NCBI RefSeq assembly: GCF_002355375.1
Contig: NZ_AP017312.1
Coordinates: 656,001 to 720,000 of the forward strand
Length of the DNA stretch: 64,000 nucleotides
Direction of reading: 5' to 3'
Source of the DNA: Aneurinibacillus soli
Lineage (GTDB): Bacteria > Bacillota > Bacilli > Aneurinibacillales > Aneurinibacillaceae
Made by a program: the position numbers and the translations under genes. The stretch's first letter is position 1; each line of letters begins with the position of its first letter. Under the pieces are notes generated by a model. It was not told the DNA's origin. It worked only from the letters and a program-made list of their open reading frames with translations, and did no database searches. Shown here one piece after another: positions 15,634 through 24,113 of this stretch.

Positions 15634-18135
15634 ATGGCTTCTTTTACATCTTTAACACGAATTAGTGGATTGAACTCAGGTATGGATACCGAGTCTCTTG
15701 TTAAAAAGCTGATGGATGCTGAGTCTATACGCTATAACAAAATGAAACAGGACCAGCAGAAACTGACCTGGCAGAGTGATGCCTATCGTCAGTGGAATAC
15801 AGATTTGTTTTCTTTTCGCTCGACAGTAAGTGATATGAAATTTTCGAGGAATTATAACACATTTTCCACTACTTCATCTAATCCTGACGCCGTAGTGGCA
15901 ACAGCAGGCCCAGATGCGATTGATGGGATTCATACGATTAAGGTAAGTCAGTTGGCAGCGAGCGCTACCGTTAAGGCAACAGGGGTAAAGTTTGATGTAA
16001 CGAAAAGCTTAGGAGATACGTCGCAAGGTTCCCCGTTGGCTGCGAATGATAAACTGACCATTTCTACAACAGATGGTCAAGGTGTATCACATACGGCTCA
16101 AATTGATATTAAAACAACCGATAAAATTGGGGATGTCGTCAATGCACTGAATGCGGCAAAAGATACAGACGGGAAAAGCCTGGGTATTCAAGCAATGTAC
16201 GATAGCAATTTGCAGCAGTTTATTATTAAAACAAAATCGACCGGGGCAAAGACAAGTATCAACATTACAGGTAATGATGCCACATTATCTACATTCGGAT
16301 TGCAAAACTCTAGCAGATATGCATCTTTGCAAGATACGAATGCAACGAACGCAACCCTTAAATTAAATATTGATTCAACGAGCTTTAGTGCAGATATGCT
16401 AGCTATTTCCACAAAGGATAGTCAGGGTAAGGTAAGTACGGCTCAAATTAAGATTGAAGCAAATTATACAGTTAATGATGTACTTAATGCTTTTAATTCA
16501 GCTAAAGATAGTAATGGGAATGCCTTAGGTATTCAGGCCACGTATGATAGCGGCTCGAAACAGCTTACTATTAAAACAAACGAAGTTGGGGCACAGACAA
16601 GTCTCAGCATCACAGGTACTAAGGATGTAAGTGGTACGACGTTAGACGCATTAGGATTGAAAGATGCTAGCGATATGCAATCGATTAATGGTATAGATCC
16701 GAAAATGACTGTCCCTGTACCAAAAATTGTTTCCGGAACACCCCTTAATTTAGCAGATAAATTGACAATTACAGCAACCGACAGTAAAGGTATGCTGCAC
16801 ACAGCTAAAATCGATATTAAAGCAACAGATACAATTGAAGACATCATGACCACGTTAAGTTCAGCTAAAGACAGTGCTGGAAATAGCTTAGGTATTCAAG
16901 CCACATATGATGGTGCTTCGAAACAGCTTGTTATTACAGGGGGAAACACGAAACTTGGTATCACAGGTAGTAATGCTTCGTTAGTTGCATTAGGACTGAA
17001 AGACCCTGCTAGTCCTGTGTCTACTATATCTACTACAGGTGTAGATTCTGTGATTACATCTGATGGGTCCACAGTCACACAATCTTCCAATTCGGTGACA
17101 CTATTTGGCGTCAATTATACGCTTAAACAAGCCGACGATACTAAAGATATTACGGTTAATGTTGCGCGTGATTATGATGCTGCAGTGAAAAATATTAAAG
17201 ATTTTATCGGTAAATATAATGATATGCTTGATAAAGTCTATAAAGCGATGTCAGAAAGTGTAGATAAAAACTATCAACCGTTAACGGATGATCAGCGACA
17301 AGCAATGAACCAGGACCAAATCAAACAATGGGAAGATAGGGCGAAAAGCGGATTGTTGCATAACGACACTATTTTGTCTACGTTATATAATAAACTACGC
17401 AGTGATACATTTTCTACTGTTGATAATGGGAGTGTGTACAATTCATTAGCGGCTGTTGGAATTAAATCGAATGGATACCTGGATCGCGGGAAACTGACCG
17501 TCGATGAAACCAAGTTACGTGAAGCGCTACAGAATGATCCGGAAGCGGTACGCACTTTGTTTACACAGAGTAAGAATGCATGGAAGAGTGCGAATCAAGT
17601 TGATGATACAGCACGGGGACTAAATTCGGTGAAATTTAGTGTGGGTTCTGCTTCGTATACCGTGACGCTCGATCCGAATGATACGACTAGTAAAGTTGCA
17701 GAAAAAATTAATGACTATGCTAAAAGTAAGAACATATCGGTGCAGGCTAGCTACGATAGTGGAACGAAGTTGTTTTCAATATCATCCAGTTTGGGTCAGG
17801 ATTTTCAATTTACGGATGGAGCATCGGTGCTTGGGAATCTTCAGGATGTATCTGGAGGCCAAAAAGGGATTGTCAATCGCATGTATGACAGCTTTTATAG
17901 TGCGTTTCAAAGCACTATCCAAAAGGCTGGCTTAAGTACGAGTGATAAGGCTGATCAGAGCGTGGTCGGAAAGCTCTTAAAAGATATAAACAAGAGAATC
18001 TCAGATGAAAAAACTCGCTTAACAAACGTAGAGAATAGTTATTATAGTAAGTTTACAGCTATGGAGAAGGCACTGTCACAGTATAATTCGCAGTCTTCTG
18101 CATTGATGCAGCAACTGGGACTAGGAGGAAAATAG
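15634..18135 (+). CDS. fliD: Flagellar filament cap FliD, enlarged by internal repeats
   Basis: 833 residues, against about 500 in B. subtilis. N-terminal LTRISGLNSGMDTESLVKKL and C-terminal domains (DYDAAVKNIKDFIGKYNDML, LLKDINKRISDEKTRLTNVE, MEKALSQYNSQSSALMQQLG) are canonical. The centre contains three flagellin-IN-like units at about residues 136-226, 253-347 and 372-460, each with a DKLTI-like strand, a DVLNAxNSAKDSxGxxLGIQ helix and an ATYDSGSKQLxI strand; a further weaker copy lies near 680-750. FliD caps the growing filament and also acts as an adhesin in some bacteria. FliS and FliT-like genes follow with almost no gap. Confidence 0.95.
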   Translation: MASFTSLTRISGLNSGMDTESLVKKLMDAESIRYNKMKQDQQKLTWQSDAYRQWNTDLFSFRSTVSDMKFSRNYNTFSTTSSNPDAVVATAGPDAIDGIHTIKVSQLAASATVKATGVKFDVTKSLGDTSQGSPLAANDKLTISTTDGQGVSHTAQIDIKTTDKIGDVVNALNAAKDTDGKSLGIQAMYDSNLQQFIIKTKSTGAKTSINITGNDATLSTFGLQNSSRYASLQDTNATNATLKLNIDSTSFSADMLAISTKDSQGKVSTAQIKIEANYTVNDVLNAFNSAKDSNGNALGIQATYDSGSKQLTIKTNEVGAQTSLSITGTKDVSGTTLDALGLKDASDMQSINGIDPKMTVPVPKIVSGTPLNLADKLTITATDSKGMLHTAKIDIKATDTIEDIMTTLSSAKDSAGNSLGIQATYDGASKQLVITGGNTKLGITGSNASLVALGLKDPASPVSTISTTGVDSVITSDGSTVTQSSNSVTLFGVNYTLKQADDTKDITVNVARDYDAAVKNIKDFIGKYNDMLDKVYKAMSESVDKNYQPLTDDQRQAMNQDQIKQWEDRAKSGLLHNDTILSTLYNKLRSDTFSTVDNGSVYNSLAAVGIKSNGYLDRGKLTVDETKLREALQNDPEAVRTLFTQSKNAWKSANQVDDTARGLNSVKFSVGSASYTVTLDPNDTTSKVAEKINDYAKSKNISVQASYDSGTKLFSISSSLGQDFQFTDGASVLGNLQDVSGGQKGIVNRMYDSFYSAFQSTIQKAGLSTSDKADQSVVGKLLKDINKRISDEKTRLTNVENSYYSKFTAMEKALSQYNSQSSALMQQLGLGGK

Positions 18136-18138
18136 AAC

Positions 18139-18516
18139 ATGGCTTATACAGCAAGCGCAGCCCAACAATACCGACAAAATAGTGTGTTAACAACAACACC
18201 AGCTGATCTTACATTGCGTCTGTATCAAGGATTGGTCAAGTTTCTTAGGACTGCGTTGACCGGGATTGAACAAGGCAAACTTGAAGATGTGAATACCAAT
18301 CTAATCAAGAGTCAGGATATTCTTCGTGAACTTTTATGTACGTTGAACATGGGAGTCCCGATAGCCAAAGATATGGCTGCTATGTATGAATATATGCTTG
18401 AGCGTTCTATGGAAGCGAATATGAAAAAAGATAAAGAAATTATTAAGGAAATTTTGGGCTTTGCCGAAGATTTTTACGACACATGGATGAAGGTAACAAA
18501 GGCGGTTAAAGTTTAA
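18139..18516 (+). CDS. fliS: Flagellin export chaperone FliS
   Basis: 125 residues, full-length FliS four-helix bundle (YRQNSVLTTTPADLTLRLYQ, GLVKFLRTALTGIEQGKLED, NLIKSQDILRELLCTLNMGV). It binds the C-terminus of flagellin to prevent premature polymerisation. The ribosome site AGGAGG lies inside the end of fliD, so translation is coupled. A paralogue lies at 23568, beside the second flagellin. Confidence 0.94.
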   Translation: MAYTASAAQQYRQNSVLTTTPADLTLRLYQGLVKFLRTALTGIEQGKLEDVNTNLIKSQDILRELLCTLNMGVPIAKDMAAMYEYMLERSMEANMKKDKEIIKEILGFAEDFYDTWMKVTKAVKV

Positions 18517-18894
18517 ATGCTAGAAGATACATTTGTTCATAAGGAACGATGTTTGAATGAGTTAAAACAAGAAACGCAGAAACAACTTGCGGCAGTGCGT
18601 ATAGAGGATGTATCCGGCTTTATACGAGGTGTTGAGAGATGTGAGCAGCTGATTGCAGAGCTAAAGGAAATAAATATTCAAGCTTCCTCCGTACTCTCCG
18701 AGAAAGAAAGTGTTTTTGAGGAGATCGGTCAGGATATTTTGCGTATGCGTTCAGAGATATCGGATCTCTTACCAACCTGGCGTGAGAGATTGCGTAGTCA
18801 GATGCTTCGTGAGCAGGAGGGAACCCGGATCAAACAAGTTTATGATGATGATGATGAGTATGTCCCCCCTATTTTTTTAGACAAGAGAAAGTAA
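18517..18894 (+). CDS. fliT: FliT-like flagellar chaperone
   Basis: 125 residues beginning directly after the fliS stop. Helical (VERCEQLIAELKEINIQASS, EIGQDILRMRSEISDLLPTW) with an acidic DDDDEYVPPIFLDKRK tail. Position after fliD-fliS and helical pattern fit FliT, chaperone of the cap FliD, though sequence similarity in this family is weak. It ends six bases before a strong terminator. Confidence 0.7.
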   Translation: MLEDTFVHKERCLNELKQETQKQLAAVRIEDVSGFIRGVERCEQLIAELKEINIQASSVLSEKESVFEEIGQDILRMRSEISDLLPTWRERLRSQMLREQEGTRIKQVYDDDDEYVPPIFLDKRK

Positions 18895-18899
18895 TTAAA

Positions 18900-18950
18900 G
18901 GCTTCTTTCGGTCGTGATACCATTCACACCGAAGGAAGCCTTTTCTCTTT
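18900..18950 (+). terminator. Strong intrinsic terminator
   Basis: Thirteen-base arms, GGCTTCTTTCGGT (18900-18912) and ACCGAAGGAAGCC (18928-18940), pair with one wobble; a TTTTCTCTTTT tract follows. Confidence 0.9.
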
Positions 18951-18956
18951 TAGCGT

Positions 18957-18983
18957 GAAAAGTAGGGTGATTATTTCCGATAG
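18957..18983 (+). promoter_or_regulatory. Sigma-D promoter of the FliK-like gene
   Basis: GAAA (18957-18960), exact 15-base spacer, TCCGATAG (18976-18983). One mismatch in the -35 from TAAA. Predicted start near 18990, about 30 bases before the ATG. Confidence 0.65.
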
Positions 18984-19020
18984 TAATTATAAGTAGAATG
19001 GGTACGGAAGGAGGATTCGT

Positions 19021-22000
19021 ATGCAAATTTCTGATTTTCAGCCTCGTGCGAATCAAAGTAGAGTAGCTGGGACGCCAGCCGAACTGAGTGTTGGTCAAAG
19101 TGTCATGGCATCTGTTAAACAAAAGGTTTCAATGGGAGAAGCAGTTATAGAGGTAAACGGCCAGGAATATCGAGCTGTTTTTGAAAAGGAAGCTCCTGCG
19201 GAAGGGAAGGTGCAGGTTCAAATTACGGGTCGGAATGCGGGTATGCTTCAGGTACGTACAACCGGAGATCCGGCTGAGACTCTCCCGGTTGAAGAACCGT
19301 CGGTGGAGAAGGTTCTTCAACAAGCCGGGGTAAAGGCGACACCAGAAATGAAGGAGCTTGTCCAGCGGTTTGCACAGCAGCAAATTCCTGCAACGAAAGA
19401 AATGTTGCAGTTTGCACAGCGAATTATACAGAAAGGAGAGGGAACGGTTTCGCAAAAGCTGGATACATTAGTAGCTATGGCACAGAAAGAGATTCATTTT
19501 ACGAGTAAAAGCTATGATGCTGTTTTTCGGGTACTGCATGGACCATCGTTGGATAAAATCTTAACGCAACTTGCGAAGGAAGCCCCTGATTTGATACCGA
19601 AAGTATCAGCCTTGCAAACAGCGACCCGAACGGTTAGTCAGGCGTCCGTCTCGGTACCTGAGGCTAGACAACAGGTACAGCCAGAACCAGCGGCTCAAGT
19701 ATCGCGCAATCTGGACGTGTTGAAGCAAGCGATGGAGCGAGGTGTACCGCTGTCCAAAGAAGCGGTACAGAAACTGGTGAGCCAACTGAGGGAAGGAGCG
19801 GATAAAGCGTCCCTTCCTGTTGAAGCGCGTCGAGCCGTGGAGCAGGTAGTGAAACAGGTGGAACAGGCGATCCGGGAGACACCGACGACAGAGAAAGCGG
19901 TCGCACCGCAAACGATCGCTCGCACGGTAGATCGCGGAGCGATTGAGCAAGCGGTACGTCAGGTAGCATCAGCTCGTACATCTCAGACAGTGGAACCGAG
20001 TGTACAAGTGGACCAGACGATGAAGACTACACCGAAGGAAGAAACACGGGTACAGTCGGAGCCAGCGGCCCAAGTATCGCGTAATCTGGACGTGTTGAAG
20101 CAAGCGGTGGAGCGAGGGGTGCCGCTGTCTAAAGAAGTGGTACAGAAACTGGTGAGCCAACTGAGAGAAGGAGCGGAAAAAGCGTCTCTTCCTGTTGAAG
20201 CGCGTCGAGCCGTGGAACAGGTAGTCAAGCAGGTGGAACAGGCGATCCGTGAGACTCCAGCGACAGAGAAAGTGATCGCACCGCAAACGATCGCCCGCAC
20301 GGTAGACCGGGGAGCGATCGAGCAAGCGGTTCGTCAGATAGCATCGATCCGTACTGCTCCGACGAAGGAACCTAGCGTACAGGCAGATCAGACGATGAAG
20401 ACTATGCCGAGGGAAGAAGTGCGGGTACAGTCAGAACCGGCGGCACAAATATCGCGCAATCTGGACGTGTTGAAGCAAGCTGTGGAGCGAGGGGTGCCAC
20501 TGTCCAAAGAAGCGGTACAGAAACTAGTAAGCCAACTGAGAGAAGGAGCGGATAAAGCGTCCCTCCCTGTCGAAGTGCGTCGTGCTGTGGAACAGGTGGT
20601 CAAACAGGTGGAACAGGCGATCCGTGAGACTCCAGTGACAGAGAAGGTGATCGCACCGCAAACGATTGCCCGCACGGTAGACCGGGGAGCGATCGGGCAA
20701 GCGGTTCGTCAGATAGCATCGACTCGTACCGCTCCGACGAAGGAACCTAGCGTACAGGCGGATCAGACGATGAAGACTATGCCGAGGGAAGAAGCGCGGG
20801 TACAGCCAGAACCGGCGGCACAAATATCGCGCAATCTGGAAGTATTGAAGCAAGCGGTAGAGCGAGGGGTGCCGCTGTCCAAAGAAGCGGTACAGAAACT
20901 GGTGACCCAACTGAGAGAAGGAGCGGAAAAAGCGTCCCTTCCTGTCGAAGTGCGTCGTGCTGTGGAACAGGTGGTCAAACAGGTGGAACAGGCGATCCGT
21001 GAGACTCCAGCGACAGAGAAAGCGATCGCCACGCAAACGATCGCCCGCACGGTAGACCGGGGAGCGATCGAGCAAGCGGTGCGCCAGGTAGCATCGGCCC
21101 GTACCGCCCCAACGGTGGAAGCGGATGTTCAATCGGCATCAGCGATACGTACAGCATCAGCAGGAGAGACACAGTCACCGACCAAAGCAGATGAGGCTAT
21201 ACAAAAGTTAGCAAATCTTGTTATTGATATCCGTACAGCTGGAAAAATTACGCGTAGCCAGATTGAAGCGTTACAAAAATCGGTGGCAGATGTGACGGAA
21301 GCAGCCGGAATTCGTCCGGAGCTGGCCAAAGACATTAAAGACTTGCTGACTCGACTAAGCAAAGACTTACGCATGTCGATGAGCTATGAAGCGGTAGGGC
21401 GCAGCACCGAGGCCAAAGCTATGGTCGACCGCAGCCTGGATACTGTCGTGAAGATGTTCAAGCTTCCTGTAACTGAGGTATTAGCTACTCGTCAGCAATC
21501 AACAGATATGGGAGCTGACGTGGTAGGGAAAGACGGGACTGATCCAGCATTTCTACGCCCGATGAGTGATACATTGCTCAAATTGGGGAGTATTATCTCG
21601 CTGGCCCGTCAGGAATTGCAGGGAGCGCTCGGAGCGATGGATACGAGCGATGCGAATGGCTGGCGTGATCCAGGGAAAATTGTCGCAGATATGGCCGGGG
21701 CAATCCGCACTGCAGCTACCCGTGAAGGGCTGTCTCGTGATGATGTAAAGCAAATCGAACAAATCCTCACGCAAGCGGAGCAGGCTGTATCCAAACCACA
21801 GCTTGACAAGGACGCATTGGTACATGACGTTAAAGAGCTGGAGCAATTCCTCACCAATTCCGGCGAGCGTCTGGCTGCCCTCACAGCGGTACAGACGGCG
21901 AACTTCGAACGAGTGACGCAATATATCCCTGATCGTTTGCGGGAAGTAGGGGAAGAGTTCAAACAGGTGAAAAAAGAAATTACGAATAATGTAGAGCGGG

Positions 22001-23058
22001 TGATCCAGTTTTTGCAGCAAAAAATCCCGCAGGCACCCTCGTACGTGCAGCGTATCGTCGAACCGACAATCGAAATGGTAAACCGCCTGGTGACAAAAGG
22101 CGAATTCGCGTTGTTTGCGGATATGGAGTTTGAGCATCAGGTATTGCGAATTAGCGGGGACCTCAATCAGGTTAAAGGCTTGCTTGATAAAGGGAAGCAG
22201 GATGAAGCTCTTCAGATTTTTCATCGTGTTCGCGGTGAGCTTGATAAGTTGAACTGGCAGCCTGCGTATACGAAGGTAGAACGATTCTTTTCGAAAATGA
22301 CCAGTGATGGTGATATGCAGAATCCGCTCCAAACATATGGCCAGCAGTGGCGGGATGAATCGTTGAGCGGTCGCGGTGTGCAGGAGATGATGCGTGGCAT
22401 GGGATTAAACCATGAACGGGATGCGATAGACTGGATGGCGCGACGAGAAGGGCACATGAGCATGGGACAGGATGGATCGAATCAGCAGGATCGCCCGCCG
22501 CACAACTTGAAGTCGATGCTGATGGATGGTATGGAAGGAAATGTATCGCCGCGTGCCCGAGAAATGATGGAGCATGCCTTATCAAATCTGACAGGGCAGC
22601 AGCTGCTGTCGAAGCAGGATTCCGGTATGCCTATGCAGACAATGCAGGTGCAGATTCCGCTTCCGTGGGAAGAAGGGCAGCAGACGGTACAGATGCAAAT
22701 TCAGTCACGCACGAACGGGGAACAGATGGACTGGCAGAACTGCAATCTGTTTTTCTTTCTTGATACTCCGAAATTTGGTGAGATGGGCGTATCGGTTACG
22801 GTAGTAGACCGGGATATGTCTGTTCGGGTGCAAAATGACCTGCCTAATATTGAACAGGTGTTTACACCGTATATACCGCAGTTGAAACAGGAACTGCAAA
22901 ACATGGGGTATCATGTAAACGGTGTGACGTTTACACCAGTAGCCCAGCCAGCATCGGAAATATCCGAACAGGCAGCTGTGCCAACTGTTGATGTGGCGGT
23001 TGCCCGCAAAGCAGCTATGGCCTATAACAGCCGAGAAGGGTTGGATTTCTCTGTATGA
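19021..23058 (+). CDS. Giant FliK-like protein (YlqG type) with 125-residue tandem repeats
   Basis: 1345 residues after GGAAGGAGG. The N-terminus (residues 1-85) has a short beta-rich domain with VGQSVMASVKQKVSMGEAVI and VQVQITGRNAGMLQVRT. Residues 219 to about 700 are four near-identical 125-residue helical repeats (SRNLDVLKQAVERGVPLSKE, VQKLVSQLREGAEKASLPVE, RRAVEQVVKQVEQAIRETP). A long helical stretch follows. The C-terminus (about 1230-1310: FFFLDTPKFGEMGVSVTVVD, RVQNDLPNIEQVFTPYIPQL, LQNMGYHVNGVTFTPV) resembles the FliK/YlqG substrate-switch domain. Its stop overlaps the FlhB-C-like gene (ATGA), the same pair as ylqG-ylqH in B. subtilis. It could act as a hook- or rod-length ruler, or a specialised export switch. 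Confidence 0.8.
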   Translation: MQISDFQPRANQSRVAGTPAELSVGQSVMASVKQKVSMGEAVIEVNGQEYRAVFEKEAPAEGKVQVQITGRNAGMLQVRTTGDPAETLPVEEPSVEKVLQQAGVKATPEMKELVQRFAQQQIPATKEMLQFAQRIIQKGEGTVSQKLDTLVAMAQKEIHFTSKSYDAVFRVLHGPSLDKILTQLAKEAPDLIPKVSALQTATRTVSQASVSVPEARQQVQPEPAAQVSRNLDVLKQAMERGVPLSKEAVQKLVSQLREGADKASLPVEARRAVEQVVKQVEQAIRETPTTEKAVAPQTIARTVDRGAIEQAVRQVASARTSQTVEPSVQVDQTMKTTPKEETRVQSEPAAQVSRNLDVLKQAVERGVPLSKEVVQKLVSQLREGAEKASLPVEARRAVEQVVKQVEQAIRETPATEKVIAPQTIARTVDRGAIEQAVRQIASIRTAPTKEPSVQADQTMKTMPREEVRVQSEPAAQISRNLDVLKQAVERGVPLSKEAVQKLVSQLREGADKASLPVEVRRAVEQVVKQVEQAIRETPVTEKVIAPQTIARTVDRGAIGQAVRQIASTRTAPTKEPSVQADQTMKTMPREEARVQPEPAAQISRNLEVLKQAVERGVPLSKEAVQKLVTQLREGAEKASLPVEVRRAVEQVVKQVEQAIRETPATEKAIATQTIARTVDRGAIEQAVRQVASARTAPTVEADVQSASAIRTASAGETQSPTKADEAIQKLANLVIDIRTAGKITRSQIEALQKSVADVTEAAGIRPELAKDIKDLLTRLSKDLRMSMSYEAVGRSTEAKAMVDRSLDTVVKMFKLPVTEVLATRQQSTDMGADVVGKDGTDPAFLRPMSDTLLKLGSIISLARQELQGALGAMDTSDANGWRDPGKIVADMAGAIRTAATREGLSRDDVKQIEQILTQAEQAVSKPQLDKDALVHDVKELEQFLTNSGERLAALTAVQTANFERVTQYIPDRLREVGEEFKQVKKEITNNVERVIQFLQQKIPQAPSYVQRIVEPTIEMVNRLVTKGEFALFADMEFEHQVLRISGDLNQVKGLLDKGKQDEALQIFHRVRGELDKLNWQPAYTKVERFFSKMTSDGDMQNPLQTYGQQWRDESLSGRGVQEMMRGMGLNHERDAIDWMARREGHMSMGQDGSNQQDRPPHNLKSMLMDGMEGNVSPRAREMMEHALSNLTGQQLLSKQDSGMPMQTMQVQIPLPWEEGQQTVQMQIQSRTNGEQMDWQNCNLFFFLDTPKFGEMGVSVTVVDRDMSVRVQNDLPNIEQVFTPYIPQLKQELQNMGYHVNGVTFTPVAQPASEISEQAAVPTVDVAVARKAAMAYNSREGLDFSV
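19675..21120 (+). repeat. Four tandem 375-bp coding repeats
   Basis: Units start at 19675, 20050, 20425 and 20800, exactly 375 bases apart (125 codons), each opening with a GTACAG codon pair. Long stretches are identical at the DNA level, for example the GCAAGCGGT and GAACAGGCGATCCG segments. The fourth unit loses similarity near 21120. Confidence 0.95.
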
Positions 23059-23474
23059 TTTATAAACATTTTCAATCTCCGAAGAAAAAAGCAGGAAGTT
23101 CTACGCGTGCAGCTGTTATTCGCTATGACAAAGACAATGGCAAAACACCGACGATTGTGGCACAGGGGCGGGGAGCTGTAGCTGAAAAAATTATTGCGAA
23201 GGCGAAAGAGCACGATATCCCGATGCAGGAGGATGCACTACTGCTGGACAATTTGTTGCAGTTGGATTTAGGAAGCAATGTTCCGCCCCAGTTGTATCAG
23301 GTTGTAGCAGAGGTGTTGTTACTTGTTAGACGGGCTAATGTCGGCGCTCCAATCTCTGCACCTGCATTTCCTAAAAATCTGGAACAAACGCCATATTGGG
23401 AAGCAGAAGAAGTAGATGATGATGATGATGAAATTAGTGTGGAGGATTTACTACAGGCTGTTCGGGGGATATAA
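23055..23474 (+). CDS. FlhB C-terminal-domain-like protein (YlqH/FlhX type)
   Basis: 139 residues. Residues 16-95 (RAAVIRYDKDNGKTPTIVAQ, GRGAVAEKIIAKAKEHDIPM, DALLLDNLLQLDLGSNVPPQ) match the cytoplasmic C-terminal domain of FlhB, the export gate switch, but no transmembrane part is present and the autocleavage NPTH motif is missing. An acidic tail follows (DDDDD). The start overlaps the stop of the FliK-like gene. FliK and FlhB-C interact in the hook-to-filament switch, so this stand-alone pair is likely to modulate export specificity. Confidence 0.85.
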   Translation: MIYKHFQSPKKKAGSSTRAAVIRYDKDNGKTPTIVAQGRGAVAEKIIAKAKEHDIPMQEDALLLDNLLQLDLGSNVPPQLYQVVAEVLLLVRRANVGAPISAPAFPKNLEQTPYWEAEEVDDDDDEISVEDLLQAVRGI

Positions 23475-23491
23475 AATTTTTGCCAGATACC

Positions 23492-23518
23492 TTAAGATTT
23501 CCTGAATAAATCCGATAT
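23492..23518 (+). promoter_or_regulatory. Sigma-D promoter of fliS2-flagellin 2
   Basis: TTAA (23492-23495), 15-base spacer, TCCGATAT (23511-23518), seven of eight matching GCCGATAT. A small hairpin, TAGCAC (23525-23530) with GTGCTA (23540-23545), would sit at the very 5' end of the transcript. Confidence 0.65.
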
Positions 23519-23567
23519 TTACAATAGCACGGTGAAATAGTGCTAGCATATTGAGGGAGGAATCGCC

Positions 23568-24083
23568 GTGGACGATGTCCTGAATCCACAAGATGTGGAA
23601 CTAAGCGATATTCATGATCGCCCCGAACTAATTACGGCGCTTTTATATAAGAAGCTATTAGAAAAACTAGACGCTGCCATCATGTTGATGCCACAGCGCC
23701 GTTATCTAGAAGCCAATCGGGCAATGCAGCACTGCAACGATATTCTAACCCGTCTTGGATTCGGAATTAAATATGAAGCAGGCGTGATTGCAGACCAACT
23801 GGAGCTTTTGTACAAATACATGTTTGATCGTATTCATGAGGCGAACATGAAGAAAGATATTTCCTTGTTGCGAGAAGTGCGTCGTCTTGTACGGGAACTG
23901 GATGAGGCTTGGAGCCAGGCGCTGCAAAGCGTAAAGCAAGCAAGTGTATCAGTTTCTCAGGATGGAGCGACTGCGCGTCCAGTTGCATCACGCATGGGAA
24001 CCCCGCGCTTTAATCCATACCAGCAGCGGGAGATGGAGCAGGAAGTTTATCAGCATGAACAAGAAATTCATTTAAAGAAGTAA
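23568..24083 (+). CDS. Second FliS-type flagellin chaperone
   Basis: 171 residues from GTG 23568 after GAGGGAGGAA. The core has the FliS helices (ITALLYKKLLEKLDAAIMLM, NRAMQHCNDILTRLGFGIKY, QLELLYKYMFDRIHEANMKK) also found in the first fliS, but with different loops and an added tail of about 40 residues rich in Gln/Glu (PRFNPYQQREMEQEVYQHEQ). It is followed 30 bases later by the second flagellin gene, so it is probably its dedicated chaperone. Its own sigma-D-type promoter makes the pair an independent late unit. Confidence 0.88.
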   Translation: MDDVLNPQDVELSDIHDRPELITALLYKKLLEKLDAAIMLMPQRRYLEANRAMQHCNDILTRLGFGIKYEAGVIADQLELLYKYMFDRIHEANMKKDISLLREVRRLVRELDEAWSQALQSVKQASVSVSQDGATARPVASRMGTPRFNPYQQREMEQEVYQHEQEIHLKK

Positions 24084-24113
24084 AAATGTGATAATCATAG
24101 AGGAGTGAAGATT

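Noticed and set aside
20524-21132. Minus-strand open frame of 202 codons
   Set aside because: It lies opposite the 375-bp repeats of the FliK-like gene; sister frames recur with the repeat period, there is no ribosome site, and the protein is Arg/Leu/Tyr-rich shadow sequence.
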